Positions 24,035 to 33,921 of a stretch of DNA of 64,000 nt are shown here, piece after piece. The number at the start of each line of letters is the position of its first letter. Positions within the stretch are counted from its first letter, which is position 1. Source of the stretch: Tetragonia tetragonoides (Eukaryota; Streptophyta; Magnoliopsida; Caryophyllales; Aizoaceae); NCBI GenBank assembly GCA_038025085.1, contig CM076144.1:19847501-19911500 (forward strand), written 5' to 3'. The position numbers and the translations under genes are program-made. The notes beneath the pieces are model-generated. The model was not told where the DNA came from and searched no databases. It saw only the letters and a program-made list of their open reading frames with translations.

Positions 24035-24538
24035 TTATTTCTTTGATGTAGATTTCTCGCGAGGTTCATGAGGTCCTAGTCGAAGTTCTAGGTCCACCCT
24101 AGGCTCATCACTACTAGGGCGTCTATTCTCCTCTACCTTTCTTGGCGACGGACCATCAACAAACAAAGGAAGCGCTTGTCTTTCTCCTTCACCAACATCA
24201 ACCCCCTTAGTAGTACTGGTAAAAACATGATCGTCCAACGGCAAACCAAGCGAATTATGATCCGAAAATTCCAGCTTCATTACGGATTGTAAATCCTCGC
24301 ACGACGAAGATTGCCTAAGCTTAGCACGGTCTCTCCTATGAATATTCATATGACCTCCAAGAGCTTGTGCATTTGAAAAGCCTTTCTTGCAAAAGTTACA
24401 TGTATAAGACCTAACATAATATTGATCATTTGCTGATGGTGAACTTTGTTCTTGTGTGTTATTATTATTGCTCCACAATGACAGTCTTTGTTGATCATTT
24501 TGGCTGGATTTTTCTGTGTTTTGTGGGTTTATCTCCAT
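24035..24538 (-). CDS. TAC1-like single C2H2 zinc-finger repressor
   Basis: This intronless gene encodes 167 residues. One plant-type C2H2 finger has C47, C50, H63 and H67 in [23 protein letters not shown], with the QALGGH core that contacts DNA in this family. It is followed by a basic RRDRAKLRQ stretch. The C-terminus carries an EAR-type repression motif, VDLELRLG (148-155), which in relatives recruits TOPLESS co-repressors. Length and architecture match TAC1-like members of the SUPERMAN subgroup, nuclear regulators of growth or hormone response. The start is the first Met of the open frame, and an N/Q/S-rich N-terminus is usual. It is one of only two clear host genes here, and no frame damage is seen. 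Confidence 0.92.
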   Translation of the reverse strand: MEINPQNTEKSSQNDQQRLSLWSNNNNTQEQSSPSANDQYYVRSYTCNFCKKGFSNAQALGGHMNIHRRDRAKLRQSSSCEDLQSVMKLEFSDHNSLGLPLDDHVFTSTTKGVDVGEGERQALPLFVDGPSPRKVEENRRPSSDEPRVDLELRLGPHEPREKSTSKK

Positions 24539-25302
24539 TTCAGAAACACAAAAGGGAAAAGATATGAAAGTTTATGAGAAAGAAATAAACATATTAAGAT
24601 AGGAGGTGGCTGGGTCAACTAGAACAACTAGTATGGTCGGTGGCCGGTAGAGATGTCCTACTCGTGGTAACTCTTATTAAGCATGCTTGCTTAACAAGAT
24701 AATACAAAATTGGATTTGGTCTGCTAAGATTATATCAAGAATGATAAACAAATGGGAATACATGGCCTTCATAAAATAAATAATAAGGAGGTTATCTTGG
24801 ACTTGTTAGTTAAATTCACATTCTGACAAGAATTAAACATGCATTTTCTTAATCAAAAGTTGCTAGCTCAAGTTACATTGATGGAGATGTATAGAGTTTA
24901 CTCCTTTTTTCATATGTACATTCAAATGAGGTAATCATGTAATTAACTATTCCCCCTTGATGTTAATTTGTTTGTTTGGTACTCCATATGAAAAGTATGA
25001 CCGAAGAATGAAGGCTAAACCCCTATGGGAATCCTCTCGCTGTATGTATATACAATATATAGTACGGAGTACAGTATTGACATTATTACTCTATTACACA
25101 CCATTAATCTGTGTAGGAGATAGTACGTAGATATTAGATTTAAGAAAATGAAAACGTTGAGTAGATAGTCCATAGTAAAAAAATATCGGCCAATTAAAGC
25201 TGGGTAGGAAACATATTTGACAATAAGATCACCATGTGCAATCCTTTGAAGAGATAACATGATATCACTTGAATATGTGAAGTCCTTTCAAGAAAGTTAT
25301 GT
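24539..25302. other. Upstream/intergenic region of the TAC1-like gene
   Basis: AT-rich DNA that should hold the promoter of the minus-strand zinc-finger gene. No TATA box could be assigned with confidence. The 14.3-kb Gypsy element begins about 770 bp upstream of the start codon. Confidence 0.5.
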
Positions 25303-25740
25303 ACGATTGTAGATGCCAAAAAAAGCGTCTTCAGATTTCTTCGCAAAAGCCTTATAATGAAAGGAATAATTTATAAACTTGAATGCTATTTTTGCTTTTA
25401 TAGGTAAGGTAAGGTCTCAGGTTTTTCCTCTAAAAACTCATTTATTCCAGTCCTATTCAAAAGCCCCGTTTAAGAGCTTTCCAACGACACTTCTCATGAC
25501 CTTTTCCAACTCCCGGTCGCCAAGTTGCGAACCGGGGGTAGAACCGTCTTTTACCATCCAAGGGTAAAACGGTCTTTTCATATTTTTCGGAATACAAAAT
25601 TCATCCGAAAAATTAAAATAGACTGGATATCCAGCTGGATTATCACAGCCGCTAGCGGCTCTGGCTCAGCTTCCAGGCCCGGTTTTTTTTACAGCCCAAC
25701 TCCAAAAATTCGGCTACTGCTACCCTTCCAGTCCCACGCC

Positions 25741-25748
25741 TATAAATA
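25741..25748 (+). promoter_or_regulatory. TATA box of the 5' LTR promoter
   Basis: CGCC-TATAAATA-CAACC, conserved at 38803-38810 in the 3' LTR. Confidence 0.75.
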
Positions 25749-26263
25749 CAACCCTCGACCCTCATTCAAAAACACACAGTCCACAGTTGACAACCTCTAT
25801 TCTCGGTTGAGTACTCCCGAGCTTCTCCCTCTTTCTTCCAAATTTGAGATCTTGTCTTTACTATTTTGTCAAATATAGCCTACAGTTCAGGTACTAACTC
25901 CTGAGGGCTCAAATTAAATTAATTACCTAATTGTTTATTTTCTAGTTGTCATAATGTAGATATCATGATAGTACACGTTTCTATCGCTTCCTAAATATTG
26001 TCTGTATAGTCGTTGTGCTGCCCAATTTGTCAAATCAAATGCATGTCTAAATAAGGGTCATTAATAAATGTTGTGATGCTTGTGATGAACCAATTAATAG
26101 TCTAAGTCTAGGTTGTTAATCCGGTTTGTGTGGGAATCATGTCTTTAAATTATTAAGCAAACTTGAATTAGTAGAGGCCGTCATAAACGGGCGAATTGGA
26201 TGCCTAACACCTTCCCACCTCATACCTTCGCCCCCGAACCCTATATTCTTGGGTACTCATATG

Positions 26264-27344
26264 TAAACCTGGCAAACGGGTCATTTGGGTCGGGTTCGGG
26301 TCGGGTCATTTCGGTTCGGTCTGATTTGGGTTATCTCCCTTTTCGGTTCAGATTCGGGTCGGGTCGGGTCGGGCATACTTGGGCTCGGGTTGATTCGGTT
26401 CATGTTGTTTTCGGGTCGGTTGTGGGTCGGGTCGGGTCAATCCGGTTCGGGCCATATCGGTTTGGGTTGAATTGGGTTATCACACATTGTACTCAGTTCG
26501 GGTTTGGGTTGGGTCGGTCCGGGTATATTTGGGTTTGGGTCGATTCGGGTCATGTTGTTTCAGGTCAGATATGGGTCGGACAGATTTCAGTCATAATTTT
26601 TTTTCAAGTTCGATTTTAGTACAATTTTCCCGATTAATTACTACATTTTGAGTTCGGGTACAAGTCAGGTCAACATCAGAATGATTGCACGTCGTTTTCA
26701 GTCAATATCTCATCACAATGTTGTGAGTCACATATTTCAAAGTGCACAAATAAATTGGGACGGATGGAGTAATATTTTGGAGTGACTACAATTATTATAG
26801 GAGTAAGTGTAATATAGTTAAAGAGATGTAATCCATTGCGTTGCAATTTTTGTACGAGTAACTATTATAGGGCCACAAATTTATAAATTGATTATAAAAA
26901 TAAATATTTTAAGAGTGAGTGTAATCACAATGTTTTTAAATGATTTTAATTTTACTATTTTTAAAACAATAACAAATAAATAAATATATAAAAATAATAT
27001 AAAATCAATAAAAATAATTAAACAAGTAGATAAATATAAATAAATAAATAAAATAAAATATTATCAGTTTCGGTTCGGGTTCGGATTCGGGTTGGTTTGG
27101 ATCAAAAATTTCGGGTTGTGTTCAGTTCTGGTTCCTTCGGGTTATTCGGATTGGATCGATTTCGGTTTGGATCAGATTTGGGTATGGGTTATATCGGGTC
27201 TGCTAATTTCGGGTCGGTTCGGTTTGGATCGGGTTGTTTTGGATTTTCGGTTCAATTTCGGGTCTTGCTATTCGGGTTGAATCAGGTCGCTGGTCAGGTT
27301 ATACGGATCGGGTTATCGGGTCCGGGTCAGTATTGCCAGGTCTA
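26264..27344. mobile_element. hAT-type element inside the 5' LTR
   Basis: Ends are TAAACCTGGCAA at the left and the inverse of TAGACCTGGCAA at the right. The flanking octamers are CTCATATG (26256-26263) and CTTATATG (27345-27352). The other LTR shows the uninterrupted site near 39319-39326, proving the insertion. The interior is non-coding with dozens of CGGGT/GGGTC repeats. The Gly/Phe-rich open frames across it are repeat artefacts. Confidence 0.95.
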
Positions 27345-27603
27345 CTTATATGTTCTATATGAGCGGGAGTCTTTCTAGAAACATGACCAGTTCACTTATC
27401 GCGGTATTGGGTTGTCCCTTCGGTTTGTCCCTTCCATAGAACGCCGATAGCAGATTTGTGACCTCTTTCATGGTTTTTATTCAATTCAAGGCTTCACAAA
27501 AGCTTGTCTAACTCGATGGTCCCTTGAACTTATCTAAAGCCCCAGCTTACAAATTTTCTATAAGGACGCACTCCGTGGGCGATAGAAATCTCGGGTCCTT
27601 ATA

Positions 27604-28637
27604 GTGGCGACTTCACTGGGAATTATTTAAGAAGGTGAGACTAGAAAGTCAAGTTTTTTTAATTGTTTAATAATATGTTCCATATTGCATCATTTACATG
27701 TGCCTTGGCACAACCTTTTGACCCTTATCGACCCTAGAGGAAGTTTGTGTCCCAACTCGTAGACAACCCGTCTATCTAAAGGAATGTACAGTTGTTCTAT
27801 CGTACAAATCGGCGCTTCCTCACCCATGACTCATCGACTCTAGTTGGTGAAAAAGAATTACATTTGATGTGTCGACCATCCGCCGAACAGAAATTGTAAT
27901 TTGTCGTGGTGACCTCACAGGAGCCAAAAGCCTCTAGCCTACATTCGTGCATTCACTTGCTTGTTGTGCATGTGTCGTTGTAATGCCCGTCTGATCACAT
28001 GTTTGCCTGTAAGTATGTCGTTATAATGCTTGCCTGAATGCATGAGTATCGTGACTATGTGCCAACATGTACCTACGTGCTAGGAGTCTTTTCTTTTATT
28101 TTTAGTTAGTTCCTAATGCCCAAAAACAATGCGAGAATTCAATTCAATGAACACTCGTCTTTTTTCCCAATAATATATTCTATAAAAAGTCATGAACATT
28201 TTCTTAGGATCTTTTTAGCAAAAAAAATAGTTAGTCATTCCAATTTTCCCTCTCCCTTTTTCTATCTCTTTATTTTTTTTTTTGGTATAATCCAGATTTG
28301 TTTTTAAAAAAAAAACAAAAGACAATTTTTTTTTAAAAAAACGGCAAAAAGAAAAATGTCGCAAAAAAAAAACAATTTGCAAAAAAAACTAAAAAAAATT
28401 GAGGACCGCAATTCTTTCCTTTTTTTTTTATCCCATTTTCCATTTTCTTTTGAGTCTAAAAAAAAAATAGGGTAGTCCGTCTTTTCTATTTTTCTTATTT
28501 TAGTTCATTGACTTTTTTTTTTCTTTGATATTAGGGAAATATTTGGGCATTTAGGCTTAAGGATTTTTTCTTTAGGACAATGTGTTTTCTATGTGTGGGT
28601 CAACATTTTTGTTAGGTGAAAGTCTCATAGATTTTTC
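27604..28637 (+). other. Gypsy primer-binding site and long 5' leader
   Basis: The region begins with TGGCGACTTCACTGGGA (27605-27621), the form of primer site I associate with Tat-type elements (tRNA identity not verified). It continues as about 1 kb of untranslated leader with A/T homopolymer runs at 28270-28450. No gene was found. Confidence 0.75.
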
Positions 28638-30007
28638 TTGTTACTAAGTGCTCCGTGCTTCCTATTCAGAATAGGATTCAAAAAAGAAAGACTTGACAGA
28701 TTCGACTTTCCACAACACATTGATTCAAACCACCTCAATTGCACCATGATCAGAACGGTTCAGAAATACGTTGTCGAGATGACACACCTAGTGGATAGGT
28801 TGGAAGCTGATATTACCAACATTAAGTCAAGACAGTTATGGGATACGCCAATGTTTGTCCCTTCATCTGAAAATCGAAAATCCATAACTCTGGGAAAGCC
28901 TGATCCAATTCCTCAAGAGCCAGAAAGGAAACGCAAGAGCGGCGAGTCTTCCTCCAATGTCTCGCCAAGGGAATTTCTCATACCCCAAAACAAGCCAAAG
29001 AGGAAATTCGCCCCATTGGGAATAACTCTCATTACGGCTTTTGAGAGGTTAGTGGACAAGGATATGCTTCGACCCGTAGGTCCCGCTCCAGAACCAATTA
29101 TCAACGCCGTAACTGGAAAGAGGGCGACACAAACAACTGTTGGGCTCTTAAACATATCATCCAACACAAAATAGACAATGGCACTCTACCATTGCTTAAA
29201 ACTGAAGAAGCCAAAAGTGCTGATAACCTCCTGGGTGCTATCAACCATATTACAATTGAGGATCCCAAAGATTACTCTCACCTCATTTATGATGAGGAGA
29301 TCACTTTGATTTCTCAAAAATCTTATGAAAAAGGGCCAGATCTGGGAAACGACAAAACAGAGGATAATAAGGATCGGATACAAGAAAGTCTGGGCCGTCT
29401 AATCAAAGGAATTCAAGAAATAAGAGAAAATGTCGATATCCTAGAAGAGCGCACCTCTAAGCGCACGAATACGGTCATCTTGACTAAAGAAGAAACTTGG
29501 TAGCATCAAGACCTCCTCTATCACAAAATGTCCAAATACGAGTACGTCTGTCCGAGGACACCCACGTCAAGGCTTCTCCTGAGAGACGGAAATCTATTTC
29601 TAAGCTGTACCTACTACTACGCAGCTGAAGGGCACCACATCAATCAGTGCAGGTGCTTTAAGGGGCTAGTCTTTCACTTCATCGACCAAGGGACAATGTG
29701 GCCACCGTACACTTGGACAGTCAGTTGGTGTTGTCATAGTCAAGAAAAGTACACCCCTCTCTTTGCACCAATGGATGTTGTTATGAACGCGTTGGTATGG
29801 AGAGGTGACATTCAACCTTACATCCCTTTGGAAGATGCCAAATCAGCACCAGGAGAAAACCGACCCTACTGCAAGTATCATCGAGTATTCGGGCATCATA
29901 CAGACGATTGCCTGCGCCTAAAGGACGACATCCAGGGTGTCATTGACATACAAGAGGTTCCACCGCCGCTAAGAGAGTGCAATGTCGACGACGAAGCCTG
30001 GAACTAG
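28638..30007 (+). pseudogene. Gypsy gag relic
   Basis: Three consecutive open pieces in different frames (28638-29174, 29192-29503, 29528-30007). The last ends with RPYCKYHRVFGHHTDDCLRLKDDI, the C/H-rich motif at the end of gag in Tat-type elements. The first contains FAPLGITLITAFERLVDKDMLRPV, matching the linker that normally precedes it. A recognisable capsid core (Retrotrans_gag) was not found. Frameshifts make it non-functional. Confidence 0.75.
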
Positions 30008-30439
30008 TTGGCTACCAGCAAGAGCTAGAGAAATCGAGTCTGAGTCCCCGAGTTTTGTCGAGTTACGATCTTAGCTAAATCTTTAGGTTGAGTTTGGAAC
30101 AGGGGGTGTTCCCCTTTTACTTTTCTTTCTAAGTCTAGTTTCTTTTTGACGGGAATTAGAGACCCTCTTCTCTAAATTCATGTGTGCTTATCTTTTGTTG
30201 CAAATCAATAAATATTCCTCTTGCTCGTTTCTTTCTTTGTTTGGCTATTGATAAATCCAATGAAGTCAAAGTTGCACAAATCATTAACTAATCAATTTAA
30301 GCAATGTAAGTAAACTTCGCAAAGCAAGAATGCAAATTATCCCTTTCACAGGAATTTGAGTAGCTGAACTCTCTCAACGATGCCACTCCACAAGAAGAAG
30401 CGAGCCAGCTTTCTGCAACAGCCTCGATACAAACCTAAC

Positions 30440-31702
30440 CCTGGCTCCAATCGAAGAAGATCCTTGGTACCAAGACGTCTTCAACTACAAAGAACTATAC
30501 CCTCAAGACGCGCCAATAAGAGCTCAACGGGCCATCTGTCTCTTAGCGGCACAATACATAGAATACAAGGGGGTTCTATACAAGAAGTCCCACAATGGGG
30601 TCAACCTCAGATGTATGAACTCCGAAGAAGCCGCAGAGATCATGGACGAGGTACACAATGGTGTGTGCGGACCACAAATGAATGATCGAATTCTCTCTAG
30701 AAAGGTCCTACGACCAGGATACTATTGGACCACTATGGAAAGAGATTTTTAGGACTATGTCAAGAAATGCAAGAAGTGCCAGATATATGCCAACCTGCAG
30801 CATATGCCACCCTCAATGCTCCACAACTTCACATCCACTTGGCCATTTTCCGCGTGGGGAATAGATATCATTGGTAAAATCACTCCAAAAGGCTCGGGAG
30901 GACATGAATACATCCTAGTAGCCATAGACTATTTTACCAAATGGGTTGAAGCCCAATCCTATGCCGTCCTCACCTCCAAACAAGTGTCCAAATTCATAAG
31001 GAACAACATCATCTGCCGATAGGGCGTTCCTCATGAAATTATTAGTGACCATGGATCCCATTTCAAAGCCGAAACAGCCACCATCCTAAAGAACTACAAA
31101 ATCCAGCACCACAAATAATCCCTTACCGTCCCCAAATCAACGGCGCAGTGGAAGCTGCCAACAAAAAACTCAAGACTATCATTGAAAAGATGAGAGAAAA
31201 CTACAAAGATTTTCCCATAAAACTCCCATTTGCCCTTTGGGGATATAGGACATCCATTAGATCCTCCACAGGAGCGACACCTTATTCTCTAGTCTACGGA
31301 ATGGAAGCAGTGCTACCCATAGAAGTCCAACTACCCTCCATGCGCATAGCCTTAGAGGGTGAAATTCCCGAAACCCAATGGTTACAAGCCCGTTACGAAG
31401 AACTCATGTTCACAGATGAAAGACGCCTACGAGCCCTGGACCATTCCCACATGTACCAACAACACATGGCAAGAGCATTCAACAAAAAGGTTTGACCTCA
31501 AAATCTGAAGGAAGGAGACTTAGTTTGGAAAGAATTGCGTGCCCCAGTTACCGACCTCAGAGGCAAGTTTCGACCCAATTGGTCCGGTCCGTTCATCATT
31601 AAGGACATCTTATCAGGAGGCGCAGTCCGACTCATGGACATTGATGGCATCGAGTTCAGTCAGCTCACCAACATGGACCAACTGAAGAAGTGCTACGTCT
31701 AA
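30440..31702 (+). pseudogene. Gypsy integrase pseudogene (Tat type)
   Basis: The coding order is intact: EDPWYQDVFNYKE linker, then a zinc-binding region with EVHNGVCGPQMN and CKKCQIYANLQ, then the catalytic core. The first Asp is in WGIDIIGK, the second in ISDHGSHF, and the Glu in NGAVEAANK. YRTSIRSSTGATPYSLVYGMEAVLP and the C-terminal GKFRPNWSGPFIIKDIL follow. All three catalytic positions are present, but the frame has at least four stops (for example near 30750, 31021, 31118 and 31494) and a shift near 31100. RT and RNase H, normally just upstream, are absent. Confidence 0.93.
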
Positions 31703-31979
31703 AAAAAAAAAGAGACATACACAAATTTGAACGAACTACGCTGGCCTGATTCCACATTGGATACGTAGGTAATCCTTTAAAGAGGCCCGACCAAAATCAA
31801 TCTAAAATTCCATTTAACTCATTCAAAAGGGATAATCTTTATTCAAACTAAACGAATAAGCTACATTGCAAAAATTAAACTTCTTAAGGTCAAAAAAAGG
31901 TGCAACTACGAGGGTTTAAGCTAAACAAATTCTTATTACTTTTTTTTTTTAACTAGACTTGCTTTCTCAGAAAACTACT
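31703..31979 (+). other. Spacer between integrase and antisense genes
   Basis: Non-coding. It includes an A11 run after the integrase stop and a segment around 31737-31795 ('ctacgctggcctgattcc', 'ggatacgtaggtaatcct') that commonly follows integrase in these elements. Confidence 0.6.
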
Positions 31980-33383
31980 TTAATCCTTCTTCCCTTTAGA
32001 AGGCTTCGTTGAAGAGTTCTTCTTTGAAGGACCCTCGCTTGAGGACGACTTATGATCGCTTCCTTGAGCTGGGGGCTTGCCTCTTTTCAGTACGTGATGG
32101 CCTTCCTCATAAGGCCTTTCCTTTCTTTTCTTGCTTGCTGTTCTTGAGTCATACTTAGGCTTTAGATGGTCCCACTCCTCATGACGAAGGGCTCGTCTCG
32201 CTTCTCCATCACTGCAAGAAAGCCAGTTCAAATAGGTCTCAGAAACTTGAGTTGGGGGAATTACCAGAGGTACAGTCCAGCGGTCCCGACTACGCCAATA
32301 TTTTCCCCAATCCGCAGCAAATTCAGTAGTCAAAGCCGAGATAGGTGGTCCCGTAGTCTCCTAACGAGGGATAACCTGCTTCAACCCATATTGTCTCATA
32401 ACCCTAGAAGGAAAGAAGAAAGTACTCCTGTACAGACCCACTATGGTACTATGAGGGATAAATTTATCACAAGCCACTAAAGAGGTCAAGCTCCACCAGG
32501 TCACATGCTAACGGATAACAGGTCCTGCACGGAAAAAGGCATCCCATTCAGCAAGGGTTTTTTCATCATATAGCCTTTTCCTAACCAAGAAGCTAGCAGT
32601 GGTATAAGTTTTCTTTGACCGGGCTCGAGGGGTGCGAGCTATCATCTTCTCTGGCGACTCTATCAACCTTAGATGCTCACATAACCAGATTTGAAGCTGC
32701 AAGGGGCTGCCAGAAAAAACTTCATGAGGCGAGATTTTCAACCTATCAAGCCCTATAATAGTTTCCCCTACAACCAGATGCAAAGGAGAGTGCCCTTCAG
32801 CCATTTGATTCACCACTCGCAACAATGAGGCTCTACCCAAATTGGAAGACTCTGCATTAGCAAACAGTAGGCGGTTTAACAGGCAAAGTACAAAAGCGTA
32901 TCGGCAGCAACGCTTAAATATTGCATCTTTTTCAAAAGAAATAGCAAACTTTTCACAAAGTTGAACTAAGTCCACATCGACACCAAGAATCATGCTTTTG
33001 GCTTCTGCAGATGACAAGCCTAGGGATTTTCTTGTACTGATCACTAAAATCATCCCTCAAATAAGGCACAGTTGGGGGAAGAACGTCAGACATATTGGTA
33101 ATTGCAGCAAATTCTTCAACTAGAGGGCATAATTCGGAATTACCGAAACGGAAAATATGCAAGTCGGGGTCCCAATAATTCAAAGCAGATCGAAGAAAGG
33201 GCCACAAATTTTGGTTGGTCTTAAGGCCAACAAGTTAGAGACATGGAACGGAGCCAGTTCAAGTTTATCTTCTATGGTCAGATTTTTGCACCAGGCATCG
33301 AACAGGTTTTCAAAGGATTCTACCATGGTAGAAGGTTTGGAAAATTTAAGAGAGCTAAACTCTGAAAAGTGATACAACATCAA
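31980..33383 (-). pseudogene. Antisense DUF7745/PMD-like gene, broken
   Basis: On the minus strand: YHFSEFSSLKFSKPSTMVE, then LNYWDPDLHIFRFGNSELC and PLVEEFAAI (33080-33190), then RYAFVLCLLNRLLF, GETIIGL and SPLQLQIWLCEHLRL (32660-32900). MRQYGLKQVIPR near 32370 and a Lys/Ser-rich tail to 31980 follow. The YW-P-F-FG-EL-P-EE block and the LL-W-EH-RL block resemble DUF7745, a plant-mobile-domain-like family common in plant transposons (family name from memory). There are frame shifts near 33195 and 33030 and a TAG near 32360. A palindromic CCTATAAATAGG at 33397-33408 is its likely TATA box. Confidence 0.7.
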
Positions 33384-33396
33384 GCATCCCGTAAAA

Positions 33397-33527
33397 CCTA
33401 TTTATAGGCAAAAAAAATCGGGTCAAAAGAAGTCAGAAATCCGCGGAAAGACCAAAAACCAGAGTCGTCAGCGGCTTTGGCCAGGGCCGCTAGCGACCCT
33501 CGTCTTCAGCCCAGCGCCGCTAGCGGC
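33397..33527 (-). promoter_or_regulatory. Antisense promoter of the DUF7745-like gene
   Basis: The TATA box CCTATAAATAGG lies just upstream of the first codons. About 80-120 bp further upstream are GCCGCTAGCGGC (33516-33527) and a one-base variant (33486-33497). The 18-mer GGCCGCTAGCGGCGCTGG (minus strand, 33528-33511) recurs exactly in the 3' LTR at 38702-38719, in the same orientation relative to transcription. Confidence 0.6.
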
Positions 33528-33921
33528 CTTGACCCCGACCCAGATGTTTTTTCTCCTATCGCTCCAGCCCGCCCACTCCGTCAACTCCACTCGATTTAAG
33601 CCCAGTTTTTACACGCACAACGGAATTACAAAGCCCGTGACTCTCTTAGTTTTATCTTTTTCCATTTTCTTTTTTTTTATTATCATTATTCTTTTTTTTA
33701 GGGGGTATAATATGTGTAATTTTTGCTTTTTTCTTGCAAATTTTTACCCTTTTTCTTTATTTTATTCCCTAGATTGTGGCCTACTCCCTACTGCATAACA
33801 CATTGCATACTTAGAGATCAGACGGGCATAATCAAGTCATCCTAGCATACAAATCACATAAAACGCATAAAAACAGGATTCAAAGTTTCAAGGCCAATGT
33901 TACAAAATGGTCCTACACCGC
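33528..33921. other. Spacer between the two antisense genes
   Basis: A T-rich segment at 33650-33770 and the 3' end of the PMD gene. No gene is seen. Confidence 0.5.

Larger units (their letters stand above)
25308..27603 (+). repeat. Gypsy 5' LTR, carrying a hAT insertion
   Basis: Without the 1081-bp hAT and its duplicated octamer, the LTR is about 1.2 kb. It has a TATAAATA box at 25741-25748 and one GCCGCTAGCGGC palindrome (25648-25659) about 80 bp upstream of it. It aligns end to end with 38270-39575, except that the 3' copy has about 100 bp more between 38591 and 38720. Confidence 0.95.

Noticed and set aside
26200..27378. Gly/Phe/Val-rich open frames
   Set aside because: They are produced by CGGGT-type subterminal repeats of the hAT element and have no domain.
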